Assembly (NCBI GenBank): GCA_016630955.3
Contig: CM049992.1
Location: 1,364,001-1,428,000 of the forward strand
Direction: 5' to 3'
Length of the DNA stretch: 64,000 nucleotides
DNA from: Didymella arachidicola
Taxonomy: Eukaryota > Ascomycota > Dothideomycetes > Pleosporales > Didymellaceae
In this document: in pieces, positions 44,798 through 57,359 of the stretch
Position numbering within the stretch: position 1 is the stretch's first letter
Layout: each line of letters starts with the position of its first letter
The notes under the pieces: model-generated
Seen by the model: the letters and a program-made list of their open reading frames with translations, nothing else
Databases searched by the model: none
What the model was told of the DNA's origin: nothing
Made by a program: the position numbers and the translations under genes

Positions 44798-45803
44798 ATG
44801 CTTCACCACCAGCCTCAAATTCTCTCTCCGCTCCCGGAGATGGGCTCTCAGAGCCCCAACGCGAATGGCCTCCGTGCTCGCAAGATGTCTGCTGCAGGGA
44901 ACCGTTCTTGGTCTGAAGAAGAGGTATGTATGGTGCTGAAAACTACGTTTATCTTTACTTACAATCTGTCAGGAGAACTACCTTCTTCAGACTCGTATGC
45001 AGAAGATGCCGTACAAGCACATTGCCGCTCACTTGAAGAAGACTGAACTTGCTTGCCGTCTTCACTACCATCAGCTGTCACACGGCAGTCACCGCCGCAG
45101 GCGCAATTTGTCGGTCTCTTCGACCAATTCTTTCGGCTCTGTTGCCCAGTCTGTGTGCTCGGTAGGAACTGATCAGGACGATTATTCTCAGTCTTCTCGC
45201 CACACTTCGCCAATGAGCTACAACGGAGCTTCCCATCACATGAGGTCAGCGTCAGCAGCCGCAGATTCAGGTCGCAGTCAGCACAAGATCTTGCTTCCCA
45301 AGCCTCGTACCCTTACACCTCAGGGATCGCCCGAGCCCCATAATGGACTCCGTATCAATACTGAGGTTGCCTACCAGCCACGCATCGTCGATACCGACCG
45401 ACTCCGTGCCATCTACGAGGCTCGTCGCCAGCAGTTCTGGTCCACCGTCGCTGCTGACTACGGCGCTGATGTGTCTCCCGCCCAGCTCGAGGAGATTTGG
45501 CGCAGCAGTTCTAGCGCTGTTCGCCCACCAACTCCTGATGCATCTCCGGATGGCAGCATCATGCACAATCCTGTCCTCAAGTCGTCTGGCATTCCATACC
45601 TGTCGCCTGCTCACAGCGAGCCGAAGCACTACAGCCCCATGAGCACGAGTGCTGTCCCTGCTCCAGAGCGCATGCCATACATGCTTCCCATGCCCGTGCC
45701 ATCTTCTGGACGCCCCCGAGCGGGTACTTGGAGCTCTGCGCCGAGGGACAACATGCCCATTGCCAGCCTCCTCACTGAGGACAAGAACCCTCGCCAGTTC
45801 TAG
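44798..45803 (+). CDS. Myb-like DNA-binding protein
   Basis: Two exons: 44798-44923 and 44973-45803, with a 49-bp intron; 318 residues. A single Myb/SANT-like unit spans the junction near residues 36-70: NRSWSEEE-ENYLLQTRMQKMPYKHIAAHLKKTELACRLHYHQ, followed by a basic patch (SHRRRRNLS). The middle is Ser-rich. A conserved-looking helical segment lies near 165-205 (DTDRLRAIYEARRQQFW, VSPAQLEEIW). The C-terminus is Pro/Met-rich and likely disordered. Such single-repeat proteins are widespread in Pezizomycotina as putative transcription factors. The ATG chosen is the first in frame after an open stretch without ATG. Confidence 0.92.
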
Positions 45804-47452
45804 GATCATCTAGAACTAACAAATCTTTGAAACTTCTTACTCTCATTTACTCCTATTACATGTTCTCTTCTACCATGCGTTTGTCACTTGTTCTGTCTCT
45901 TGCAAACACGCGCAGGCGAGTCATAGTGGCGACCTCACGAATCCCCTTTGTTGGCTAGTTGCGTTCGTAACACGATCAAGGAAAGGCACGGCGTTCTTGA
46001 TTAGCTTCAATTCACCTGAAATTCATATATACAATCTAAACATCACCGCTGCCTAAACTAGCATTTTCTACACGTGTCAACTCTTACTAACAGAGAACTG
46101 CCACGACACATTGCGTCCACGATGTCTTACCCGTCGTGTCATGATTTCCGCGTTGCGATTGCCGTTTTGTTGTTCCCGTAGTCGTGCCTTCCGTCGAGCT
46201 TTCCGTGTTGCACGTCCCTGTCGCGCCGACCGAGTGCTCCTAGCAAGCGGATCGCCTCTTTCAGGGTTCATCCTCACTACATCTTCGTCCTCTCCACCTG
46301 AACACATCAAGTTCACAAAAGCATTTACACAAGAGATGTTGACAGTTCTACGAACGGCCCCACATGATCGCCCCACCGGATGACCCCACGATCTGGCCAC
46401 AGAGCCACATTCTCAAACCGGTACCCTAAGATTTCTACCTGCCCGTTTTGTACTAGCGATTGTTTTGTTCTCTACTCCATGAAACACTCTCGGCCTCAGG
46501 TTCAAGACTTTTCAGCACCACCACTCTTCACAGGTGCACAGTCGCCGTGAGGTTCACACGAAGCGAATGCAACGGTCCTTTTGTCTCCACCGCTCGAGGT
46601 CGCGGAACAGCCTCCCGGTGTAGGACGCAATTTCAGGAGACCCGCAGCTCCAGCTGCATACCACCCACACCGTTGATGCACAGGCTGCAAACACGATCAG
46701 CAAAAGCAGTGTCAGCCCTGCCTTGGATGGGCCTGGAAAATGAAATCATATGACCACCATTATGCCGATACCGTCAACCTGATTCACGACCTTGTCTATC
46801 TCTCCGGCGTCGCATCTCCCGTCTGTACCACACCGTCGACCCATGTGGCCTGCCATGCAAACCTCATTTCCCATTGTTCATGCTTGCGGGTCAGCACGAC
46901 ACACCCTTGCTCTGTAAGCATCCAGCACCCTCGAGCGGCGGGCAGGCCCCATCCTCGTCTCAAGATTTGAGGGCGCTGCGTCTGGACATCTCCTGTCAGT
47001 CCCCACTGCATGAATGATCAGGCTTATCCTTGACTAATCGGCGCTTCCGTGCCCGAGAAGTCAGGCGACAGGGTTCGTTGCCTTGTCGCCTTACAGTGCT
47101 TCATGGTGGCCTGAAGATGCTATCCAGGTATCTGGAAGGAGTGACGTTGGAGAAGTACGGGCAGTAAAATGAGCAACACCAGATTGCTGGATCCGAAAGG
47201 ATTGCTGGAGGGGACTACCGCATGCAAGTAGATCCGCAGGGAAGTCTGCTCGCCTTCCATGCGCCTTCCAGAAGGATCCAATGTTTACTGGCGGTACGCA
47301 AGGACGGAGTGACTTCTGTGTTGGCAAGCCTCCTTTCTTTCTTTTGGGAGAGCCTTTGAAAATCCGCAGTGGAAATCCGGATCGAATCCCAGAGCTCCAC
47401 CGACCAACCGCCTCACATCTTGGAGTCATACGATCGACTACATGCGGTACTT
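45804..47452. other. Intergenic, nothing recognised
   Basis: 3' flanks of two convergent genes, the Myb-like gene (+) and the TRK gene (-). A GC-rich frame at 46,111-46,400 is Arg-rich on both strands, typical of non-coding sequence. Confidence 0.5.
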
Positions 47453-49616
47453 TCACCGAGAACGAGATATGGTCCTCTCCGGATCTTGCTGGGCCGCAGC
47501 GGACTTCGAGGCCCCTGTCTGTGTGCCACTTTCCTCGATGCTTGTGATCAGCTCCTGGAGATCTTCGGCTGAAGCGCCATCTCGACCGCCGTACTCTGCA
47601 TCAAGGCGTTGCATGAGCTCTTCGCCCGGAAGTAGGATACTCCTGTCGATCGCCAATGGTAAGCCACGATGCCGACCTCGAACCATGACAAACAACATCA
47701 CTACTTTGCTCAAGCTTGCAAATGAGCCGCTGAGACTGTAATCTTCGCCTGGAACACCGGTGGACAGACCCACTGTGCCATATGCTGATGTGACTTCGAA
47801 AAGAACTGAGAATGAGTCGAAGCCTGGATCTTTCCTCAGGATGTGGCCTCGCTCGATGATTGAGACAAGGAAAAAAGCAAGGAACTGGAACCAGATGTCG
47901 TAGGCCAGTTGTTTCTGCAAGTGTGACGCGATGCCAGCAGCACTGTCGCCACCTTCTTCTAATCCAATCGATCGCTCCTCGTAAGTGTTCGTCTTTCGGA
48001 GCGTCATCACCAGTGGGTAGCTGGAGATGTACATGATGACGAGATAGGCTACCAAACATGCAGGTGCCAGGGAACTGAAAGCAATGATATACGCTCCTGA
48101 CGTTCGAAGTCCAGTGGCCTGGAAGAGACCGTCAAGGATCCTCGTCCCAGTAGGCAAAGCTTCAATGTCCGGCATGCCAATGTTCAGGATCTCGAAGCAG
48201 AGCCAAGCTGTGATATCGATGGTTATCTGTATTGCCAACAAGTACCAGGTCTGCCTGCTCGGAAACAAGTAGATGAAGCATCGTCGAGGATGTTGCAGTA
48301 AGAACTGCAATGTGTTCTGCAATCGAGAGCCTTTGGGTACACATTTCTTCATGAGCCAGATTGTGAACCTTAGAAAGATAGGGAATTGCGTTTGTCCAAC
48401 TAATGCCAACGCACCAGCGATGATGAGGATATAGGGCATGCCACTAAATGGTATGAAGTTGGCATTCAACACATTCAAACCGCCGTTCGCGAATTCAGTG
48501 GCTGTCGAGAAGAATGCCCACCATCCTAGGTTCAGACCGCCTGGCTGCGCTTCTTTCAAGATATCTCTTGTCTTGGTACGATATGCGTATGGCACCAAGA
48601 AGACAGTGCCAAGTGTGTACCAGAACAGCTGATAGCCGATCAAGATATACAACAAAGCTTGCAAGGCACGATACTCCACCCCACCCAACTCCAATCGGTC
48701 ATGCTCACTGAGCTCCAGAAAGCGTCCTTTGGAATCCAGGCGTGGCTTAAAAGAGACGTAGTCGTGCTGCTCAGGTTTCAACTCGCTCGTCACACTATCA
48801 AACACACGCGCGAAGAAGTTCCTCGCCAACTTCGTCTCCCACGGCGTTGGCACAAACCCAAATCCGGTCTGGTGATGGAACGTCCTCCTCTTACTCAACC
48901 GCTGGATTTTCACTGCCCTCTCTTTGCCTCCATTTGCATGGTTTGTCCCGCGGCCAGCGACCTGGCGTTGGCGCAGACTGTTGGCACTACTGCTGCCCTC
49001 GCCGCTGTTTTCGGTGTGCCGATTGTGCTCGATATCTTGCACAAGACGCTGCATAGTGCGCGAATGCTTGACTACTTCAGACATGCGCTTGCGGAACATG
49101 GATTGGCGGATTAGAACGACGACCATTGAAACGAAGGGGATATTTCCGATTATCAGCAGGATGCAGAGGACGGCTTGTTGGAAGCCAGAGAGGTCGCCTA
49201 GGTCGACGGGATTGAGGCCTGCGTTCGTCAGCACTGAGACTTTGCTTGCGTTTACTACAATGCGGTCTGCTGTCTGTATCATAGGACTATGCGCCTGCAG
49301 GTACCTCGATGCGCAGGCATGCAGATGACTTGCAGAGCTTCCAAAAAGGTGAAAACGGCGTACCTGTTGTCGTCATGGCACTGCACGTAAGGAACAGCGC
49401 GTCCATGTAGCTCAAATGCGAGTCCTTGTACTCTTTCGGTCCATTCTTCACGCCCTCGCCATACAATATGACGGACGAAATGGCAATGACAACAACGAAG
49501 TAGAGCATATGCGCTCGGTAGAAGTTGAGCGTGAGAAATTCATCTTTCAGGTATCTGAAGAAGTAGTTCCTGGCTTCCCGCGGATTCTGCTGCAGCTCTT
49601 CGACAGGATCTGGCAT
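47453..49616 (-). CDS. TRK-type potassium transporter
   Basis: Two exons: 49616-49364 and 49218-47453, with a 145-bp intron; 672 residues. It is a plasma-membrane K+ uptake protein of the Trk/Ktr/HKT family with four membrane-pore-membrane units. The pore loops are visible: CSAMTTTGLNPVDL (loop 1, across the splice), FFSTATEFANGGLNV (2), LFQATGLRTSGAY (3) and FEVTSAYGTVGLSTG (4), each with the filter Gly. A long hydrophilic loop with basic residues (residues about 130-230) separates units 1 and 2, shorter than in yeast Trk1. The C-terminus is acidic then basic and ends in TISRSR. The first membrane helix follows FYRAHMLYFVVVIAISSVI. Confidence 0.95.
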
Positions 49617-51288
49617 TGCACGTCGCCAGAGGCGTCTGGAGTCGCAAAGGCAATTGCGATGTATATGATGGGTGTTCCGATGTCATGTTCTTGGGTTCTG
49701 CAAGCCTTCCGACTTGTTGTATTCGCTTGCTGCCCAGTGATGCTAGGAAGTCCGAAAGAGGGCAGTGCTGTTGCCAATGCTGTCGACGTCACGGCATGAT
49801 GTCATCTCGTGAATAATACACGCACCAAGACGCGTGCTGCTGCAAAGGCCATCAATCACGATGCCCAGGTCCCAGGCTCTTTCAATTGGATCTATGACTC
49901 CACGCCTGTATGCGACGCTTACAGAGATGCGATATGATGGCGTCGACACGTGATGAGAGCGACGGGGCCGCGCGCACTCTCGGACGAGGCGCCGGCAAGT
50001 ATGATCTAAAGGCAGCGACACTGAGGAAAGCTGAGGGCTAACAGCGTTATAGTGACCAAGCGCTTTCTCCGTCACTTCGTTGAGGCGCGGTTGGTCTACC
50101 TAGCGGTCGTACAACGTTGCGGCCTCAGCCTCATAGTCCTCTGCACATGCAACTATCGTCCTGTCGCACGTCGTCCGCGCACTTACGGTCTTTGGACGTA
50201 AGCTGCTTTCTCATTTGCATTCGCAAAGAAGCTCAACGAGTGGGAAATTCGAAAGCGAAGAAGATCGTGGGCTTGGATGGCTGCGTACACCAGAGCGCAA
50301 TGGAGCACTACCTCTTGTGGCAGAAGCCTAAAGGAATGCGTTGCGATGTCATTCTTTCTCGACTTCGACCGCGAGCTGAAGGTTCCAAAGAAAGCCTATC
50401 AAGAGTGGTTGGCCCCTAAAAGGCATTAAATTAGAGGCCGCTCTTTATCTGGATCGCTGCGGCTCCCAAAATCTCGAGCTGCAGAGCATAGCAAGAGCAT
50501 CTAAACGTCTTTGCTCAAGGAGCATACATGCTTTTGAGCTGAATCTTTGGTTTCGAGACCTCTTGCGACCGAACTATGGCGTTCGTATCGAATTGCACCG
50601 GTCGCAGTAGCCAGTTGACGACCTACTACGGACCGGTCGGAGAGAAAAGACAGCTACTCAGCCAGAGCGGCGAGATCTCTGTTCTCTCTACGAACAGGGT
50701 CCATCTCACCCACTTCCGCATTCGGCATTGGAGGCCTAGAAATACTTCTGCTTCCGGAATCACCATGGCGCGGGATTAGCAGAAGCTAGCCAAGAACTAT
50801 TCACGTTCTGGACTGGCAGCGCCGCCTCTAGCCCAATCTGTCGACGCCTCCCATCCTAAGTCTGGTGGCTTCGAGCTTAAGAGCTGGACAACACGCCAGA
50901 CTCAGACAGACACTTCCTTGTGCCGATAAACACGTATGGCGGCTTGCCGACTCCTGACGTGATTGGGGAGTTGTAAGCCACATCGATATCTTTGGGCACC
51001 GATCGCCTCGCGAAGCGAACCTAAGTATGAGCTGTTCCTGGCATAAACCCGCATCCCCTCGAATCAGACACAGGTCAGAGTTGCTATCAGTTTTGGGACG
51101 TGCGGCTCACAAAGGTCGGGGGCCCAGCCAGCAATGGTGCGGCTGACAACAGCGCCCGCCCCGAGCCCTGACTTAGCATAGTTTGCAGAGTAGAATCGGT
51201 GGCCCTCGTTCACATTGCTACGCTCGATATAAGGTACGAGCCCGTCCATTAATCTAGTGGGGTGACCCACATCTTTACTTCCTACAAT
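49617..51288. other. Intergenic, nothing recognised
   Basis: Promoter side of the TRK gene and of the small gene at 51289. Frames up to 127 codons overlap the TRK start in other phases and are shadows. Confidence 0.5.
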
Positions 51289-51881
51289 ATGTTCCGTGAA
51301 TTATTTCGCAGCCACCGCCGTTCCGGTTCATATGGAAATGTCTACACAAAGGTACAAGCAGACGCTGAGGCAACCAGCAGCGTTTTGGAGAAGAAGCTTG
51401 GAGAAGTGACAGGCGAGGTTGCGGGCGTACTGCAAGGGAAGCTGAGCTCCGAGGCGGAATTCCTGCCATGGAAGTCGCACATGCTCGGAGTAAGTCCCGT
51501 CTCCTCAGGGCTCATTAGACATAGCTGCTGACTCGCACTTAGTTGATCATGAAGCACAACCAGGATCTGGAAGCCTTCGTAAACAATGCCAAGCGAGACG
51601 CCATGCGAATCTGCGAAGGTCTCTCCAAGTCAGATCGAGCCGAGGCCGCAGACCGCTACAAGATCTGGCACGATTACGCCATTGCTGCAGTCACTGCCAT
51701 TGTTGTCTTCCTGCAGAAGTCGATCATCGCCATCATCGATCAAAGGAAAGCCGCTGTCGCTGGTGCCGGCACATCAGATGCAAATCTCCGTTTGGCAATC
51801 AAGGAGTGGGAGTCAGACGCCATGTCTGCGGTTAGGAACGCATATCACAAGGCTGATGCCATCTTTGGACGAAGGTTATGA
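51289..51881 (+). CDS. Small hypothetical protein, helical
   Basis: Two exons: 51289-51489 and 51543-51881, with a 53-bp intron (GTAAGT...TTAG); 179 residues. The sequence is rich in predicted amphipathic helices (EATSSVLEKKLGEVTGEVAGVLQGKL, split here by charge pattern; HNQDLEAFVNNAKRDAMR; LRLAIKEWESDAMSAVRNAYHK). One hydrophobic stretch near residue 120 (DYAIAAVTAIVVFLQKSIIAII) could be a membrane segment. The first exon is basic. Canonical splice sites and a kept frame support a real gene, but no family is recognised. Confidence 0.6.
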
Positions 51882-52866
51882 GCACCAGGATTTCGATTTG
51901 CATAGGACTGGAGTCGTAAAGATATGTATTGATGAATCATGATATACCCCTTTCTATACGCAACGTTCTGAACACTACTACATCAGCGCTCACTATTGCA
52001 TCTTGAAGTCAGGAGGCCCATCCTCTGAGATCCGGCACCTCGATTCCATCCCCTCATCCCATGACCGTATCTACATCTTCACCTTTCTCTCCACGGCCCT
52101 GTTCTGTATGCCTAGACATAGAGCATATATTCATACACCTATGTATCGAAGTCTTCGGGGAGCCTGCATCAAAATCCCCTTTTCAGCATACGCAGTCGAT
52201 CCTACTCACATCTCGCTCCAACGCCTCTCCGCCTGACGTCGACTCTCCAATCCTTCCCGACTTCCTCATCACGATACACCCAACCTGCCAGTTCCATCAT
52301 GACCTTTTGCATAACCGAGACGACTTAGTCTCGAGCGTACGCATACTCTGGAGACGGGTTGTAGTTGAAAACAGCGAGATCTTGGAAGCGTTGCATAAGG
52401 CGTTAATGGGAGTTTGGCGCCGTGGTGCTGGTATCTGGCTCTGCGCTGAAGGACTTGTGTCTTAGCACCGGGTGGGTGAGGTAGGTGGGTAGCCATGTCA
52501 TGGTAGCGGTATTGTAGCGCAGCTGTCGTTGGTTTTGCGTTCGTAGGTAGAGCGGATATCGAGGGCGATGTCCGAAGCGATAGAAGCGGTAGCGTCAAGG
52601 TGGAAATTGCACGTGAGCTTCCCGAAGTGCTGCTTGCAGGCTATCCTCATTTATTACAGGAGACATCTATACCAAACCTTCCAGACCTCTTTGCGCTGCT
52701 TCCCAACACCGTCGTATCGCTCATCTGCGATCAAAGGCGCAGCTCCCACGCTGAACCACAGCATTAACATCGCCGGCCCCTGCGCCTCCATCACCCCTGC
52801 GCTCCCCCCCGATCAAAACCCATGTTATACACATGCGCAACTATCCCAAACCCCCTCCTCTCCGCA

Positions 52867-52891
52867 CCCCCCCCCCCCCCCCCCCCCCCCC
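52867..52891. repeat. C25 homopolymer
   Basis: Twenty-five consecutive C on the plus strand in a C-rich context. The G-rich minus strand could form a quadruplex. Confidence 0.95.
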
Positions 52892-53280
52892 AAAACCACA
52901 CCCCTCTCACCAACCCATCCCCTTGTACTCGCACCCCTAGATCGTCACCAGCCATCAAAGTCTCGATTCCCAAACCATGGCGAGAGATAAGTCGCATTAT
53001 TTGGCCCAGAACGAGGGGTCCGCAGACGAGTTGGGATGTGCGCGTGAGATTGAGGGTGTCTTGGGTGGGGAGGTGCTGGAGTACGATACAGTGTGCAAGA
53101 CAGAAGGGCAGGATAGGAGGGGGGAAGGGTGGATATTTGGGAGATTGGGGTGTGTGCGCGAGGAGGGAGTCTTGGAGTTTGAGGACGCTGTCTGCTGGGG
53201 ATGAGGATGGACTGTGGATGTGGTTAGAATACAGTCTCTTGTTTCTCTCTCTCTCAGCACATCTGCTGCCACATCTCCAA

Positions 53281-53309
53281 CCACTCCCACTCCCACTCCC
53301 ACTCCCACT
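53281..53309. repeat. CCCACT hexanucleotide repeat
   Basis: About five tandem CCCACT units (CCACTCCCACTCCCACTCCC...). On the minus strand this encodes the Gly-Ser/Gly-Val-type low-complexity frames that were rejected as genes. Confidence 0.9.
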
Positions 53310-54691
53310 TACAACAACCCACAGCCAAACATGCAGTAGCAATCCCACTCACGCATCGTGCGCAAACCCCGCCGTCGACAGCGATCCTCGATTCCTCGTC
53401 AATGTTGTAGACATAGAACAGAAAAACAAGACCTGGCTCTCACGTTATCAATAGTACCATCTACACCAGACAACCAGTCCCAAAGGCCTGACTCGGCTGG
53501 CATCCCGCCGCTTTGGTATGGCTGCCTTCTCTATCGAAAAAACCTCGGTTTAGGCGCTTGCGATCTTGAATGCTTCGCGGTGAGGTATGCTGTGGTCGAC
53601 GATGGGGTTCTGGATAGATTGGTGGTGTTGTTTCTTCGTCCGCGCACAATCGCAGGGCGGATTAGCTGAGCTGGCTGGTCATTTGTGGGTTGGTTTGTGT
53701 GGGCCGTATGGTATGCTTGCAAACAAGAGTGTATATTGCATTTTGGATCGACTATCAGGTCGAGTCATACTGCTGCACCATCACCGCAGAAGTCTACGGA
53801 ATACCGCCATCAACAAGTGTGGCTACTGCACAGGGAGCCCCCTCACCATGCTCTCTCATCTCTTCATCTCACCGCCTACACTCGTCTTGATTTGCGCACC
53901 AAAGGTTACTGAGCATTCCCTGGTGCAAGCCAAACGGGGACCGCTGGCTGCCTTCTCTGCAGCCCGTCCAGTCGTAGTCACAGCAATATATCTCAGCCAG
54001 AAACACAGTGTCGAAAGCGGTCGCTTGTGCTGAGAAATCCGTCTTGATTAGACCCTACGTCAGTTTCTCCCTTCCTACATATCACACCACCTAACATCCT
54101 GCCATCGCCAGGTATTCAAAAAGCCGCTAAGCCGTGAAACACCGCAGGAACTCAGAACCACGAGGTCCATAGCGAGTAGGACGAGAGAAAGTCTCTGTAT
54201 CCGCTAGGGGGCCATAATCTGCGGTAGTTACTATGCTCATCAGCCGTATACTTACATTCCTTGTCAAAAGTGCTCTGGAATCAAGATGGAGAACGAGATA
54301 TATGAAATTGAATATAGGTATGTTGAAATGCTTTTAGCCCAGCAGCCACTAAGATCTGCCGAGCTGAATCTGAAAAACTTTTGTTGTGTACAGAGCAGAG
54401 GCTCTGTTCGTGTCGCATGGGGTTTTGTCGCGTTGGGAATTGATATGGTGCTGTTGAATGCTGTGTTGGATCGGGGTGGTGGGGGAAGAAAGGGTTGGTC
54501 ATGAGACAGTGCATGTTGAGAGGCACGTGCGGCGATGTCGAATCGAAGAAGGTGTTTGTTCAGCGCGCTCAGGGCGCAGTGTGTGTTCAGTGCTTGAGAA
54601 CTGCCTACTGTCGAGGTAAGCTGCGGCTCTGGGAAACGCTCAAGACAACATGCCACAGAAGAAAGAAACAGTAAGCCCATGTCAACAGAAC

Positions 54692-56848
54692 CTACGAGTG
54701 CGCGTCATGGAACTCGTCCTCCTCATGTGTTTCGCTATCCTGTCGTCGCAGTTTGTCGTCCCGTGTTGGCTCAGGCGCTGGGTTTGAGCGCAGAAGCTTG
54801 CTCGGTGGGTTGACCTCGTTTGTCTTGCCTTGCGCCGGCTGGCTCTGCGCGGGTGGTTGGGCGTATGCTGAGTCTCCTTCAGGACGGTATGGGCTGTAGC
54901 TGATGGGCTCGTGGCCGTCGCTCGGTCTCGTCTCGGGTGTTGTCTGATTGAGATCTACGCTAGCAAGCTGTTGCTGCACCTGCTGCACCTGTGGTTCCTG
55001 CTTAGCATGCTGTTGCGGTTCCTGATGAGTTGGGAGTTGTTGTTGGCCCTCCTGCTGCGCAAGTATTGCTTGCTGCTCCGGCTGTGCCAATGACGCACCA
55101 TTTGCTGCTTGTACGGGCGGCTGTTCTCGAGTTTGTTGTCGAGAGAGGCTCTCACCCCGTTGAGGGATGCTGAACTGCTTCTCTGGCTTCTGCCCCGGTA
55201 GCACGGCGTGGATTTGTAGGATCTGCTTCACCTGCTCCTCTGGCGTTTTTCCATCACTGTACACGTTAGTCACAAGCGAAGGATAGGTATGCGAGCACTG
55301 ACATCTTCGCGTTGATGACCCAATCGAGGTCTTCTTCGCCCTCATCGGGCCCGCCAGGGCCAGCTTTAGTGGCTCGGAAGAGCTGGGGGTGCCAATCGAT
55401 GTTATCGTTATTCCGCGCCGCGGTTTCTGCCCTTTGCCTGTCTTCGATCTTCGCCTTTGCTGCTGTGGCTGTCTCCTGGTCCTTGCGCTTGACGGCCTCT
55501 GTGACATCCTGCCACAGTCTCTGCGACTCGCGCTCGTCCTGTTCCTCAAGGGGGCGTGCTTTCGGTGGGGTGTGCCGTGTCTTTGCTGCGTCGAAGAAGA
55601 GCTCCTTCTTGCCGGTCTAACGAACTTTAGTAAAGCTTCGATTGCGATGTCTGGAGTGTGTCTCACTGTCAAGTCCTTGATGTACATATCCTCATTCCAC
55701 GATCCGGACAGCTCGAACAAGTTCTTGCCGTTCTTGTCTCTGATGTATCCCCCGATAGCGTTGTAAGCGCCGCTGAAGTAGCCCTTGGTCTTGAACTCGA
55801 CATCAGCCACCATGCCAGTCTCGGGGCATTTTACGTAGGCGTGATCGCCGAGCTCGTACTTCATCGTGCCGAACAAGATCCCGCGCACGTAGATGTTGGG
55901 CTGTGTGATGAAGCTTTCCAAAGTCAGTCACTGCCAAGCATGTCGCGTTGTTCGACCTACAATCGCTCTCCGGTGTTCAAGAACCTCAGGACCGCAATGC
56001 CCTCCATCAAACTTGCAGCCGAGTTGCCAAGGAACTTGCTCCTCGGCTTCAGTGTGCCGTCGATCCGAATGTGATGCTCGGGCGCCATGAAGAAGTAGCT
56101 GGACTTGGGCGGGTGGTGCGAAGTCTGCTCGGAGATGTAGTAGCCCTTGGTGCCGTCTGGGTAGTCCCAGTAGCCAGTGAAGATCTCGCCCAGGATTGGG
56201 TTCAGTGGTTTCTTCACACCTCTGCCTCACATCAGTCAATGTCTTCGGGTGTGTTCAAGTGTGGAGTCGCGTACGGGGGCTTGATGTGCCATCCACTGAG
56301 GTAGAACTTGGTCACTGCGACGAAGCGCTCGACGGGGTCCTCGATCTTGGTGAGAGGGAGGAGCGTCTCGGGGTGGGCCATGAAGCTGTTGGTCGGTCAG
56401 CGTCAGGATGATCGCGGATATTCCGGAAGTACTTCTCTCACTTTGTAATACGCTCCAGCATCGATCGCGGCTCGAGGATGAAGGTCGGCAGGGTGACTCG
56501 GCTCAGGTCGGCTCCTGGGCGCAGCTGGGAGATGATGTGCGAGAGCACTGTGAAGCAGTCCTATGTCAGCCAGCCGTTCTCTCGAGTCCGAAGCTCCTCT
56601 GGTGCCTGGAGACGTACTGCTGCCCTGCTCCGCGTCGACGACCGTCTCATCCTCCTTTGTGACCTCCTCGCCGTGGTCCCGCGGACCGTCTAGGGAAGAC
56701 CGCGCGCTGCCTGTATGAAATCGAAAATGGGAGGTTAGCTGAGATCCCTTCCCGCGAACAGACCCTGAAGATCCGTACAGCCCTTCGCAGGCAATGACGC
56801 ACCTGTCAGCGAGTTCTTGCGCCGGTGGACTCCAGGAAGATGCGGCAT
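54692..56848 (-). CDS. Oxysterol-binding protein (OSBP/Osh family) with Gln-rich tail
   Basis: Eight exons: 56848-56803, 56710-56618, 56547-56442, 56385-56275, 56221-55961, 55913-55667, 55616-55303, 55256-54692; introns of 46-92 bp; 580 residues. It starts MPHLPGVHRRKNSLTG. The lipid-binding domain runs from about residue 45 to 390: LSHIISQLRPGADLSRV, LPTFILEPRSMLERITN, the family signature EQTSHHPP near 148, FITQPNIYVRGILFG, GYFSGAYNAIGGYI and LFELSGSWNEDMYI. Such proteins exchange sterols and phosphoinositides at membrane contact sites. No PH or ankyrin domain precedes it, as in short Osh4/Kes1-type members. Unusual is a C-terminal extension of about 190 residues rich in Gln and Pro (QQLPTHQEPQQHAKQEPQVQ). 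It lies on the same strand as the nicotinamidase. Confidence 0.93.
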
Positions 56849-57359
56849 GGCGGCGGAATGGTCGTATGCAGGTTCAAGAAGAGATTATGCTGTTTGGGGA
56901 TCTGTATGGCAGAGCAGGCCGAGTGCCGGGTAGACACAGGTACGAAGAAGCCCTGCAGCAGTGACGCGATCCAGAGTGCGGGAGTGAGCTGCGCGCCTCC
57001 AATGACGATGGCGACCAAGGACCCCGCAATGGCGTCTGACAGTGACAACAGCAGCGGCAACGACAAACAACAAGCGAGCACGTCAGGGCGACATTGATGA
57101 GAATAAGAGGCACTGCACGCTTGCAAGCAGGATCTGGAAGTGCAGGCTTCTCCGGTACCTTGAGGTCAGCTATTGATCAACGCTGCCCGGCTTGGGGCGG
57201 CGCACGTGGAGACTGGCAAGGTTGCTGCCCCGCGCGTGCCGGGCGTACCAACAGCTTGCTTCCCTGTGACGATGCTCGGAACAGGCACGCTTCCATGCCG
57301 AGAGGACTGATGATGGGATTCACCACACATGTGCATGCGGATTGTCATTCAAGTATGGG
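56849..57359. other. Intergenic: OSBP promoter side
   Basis: Between the OSBP start and the nicotinamidase stop on the same strand. Frames on both strands are shadows of low-complexity Arg/Ser-rich sequence. No gene is recognised. Confidence 0.5.

Larger units (their letters stand above)
51882..54691. other. 2.8-kb stretch: simple repeats, doubtful frames, no clear gene
   Basis: A plus-strand frame at 52061-52465 (134 codons; HIFIHLCIEVFGEP, FLITIHPTCQFHHDLL) looks more protein-like than chance but lacks family or splice support. A C25 run (52867-52891) and a CCCACT array (53281-53309) lie downstream. The remaining frames are low-complexity. Confidence 0.45.

Noticed and set aside
52791..53348. 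Minus-strand frame with Gly-Ser/Gly-Gly repeats
   Set aside because: Produced by translating the CCCACT repeat and the C25 run; no gene evidence.
55312..56304. Several plus-strand frames opposite the OSBP gene
   Set aside because: The minus-strand exons give a full oxysterol-binding protein with EQTSHHPP; these are shadows.
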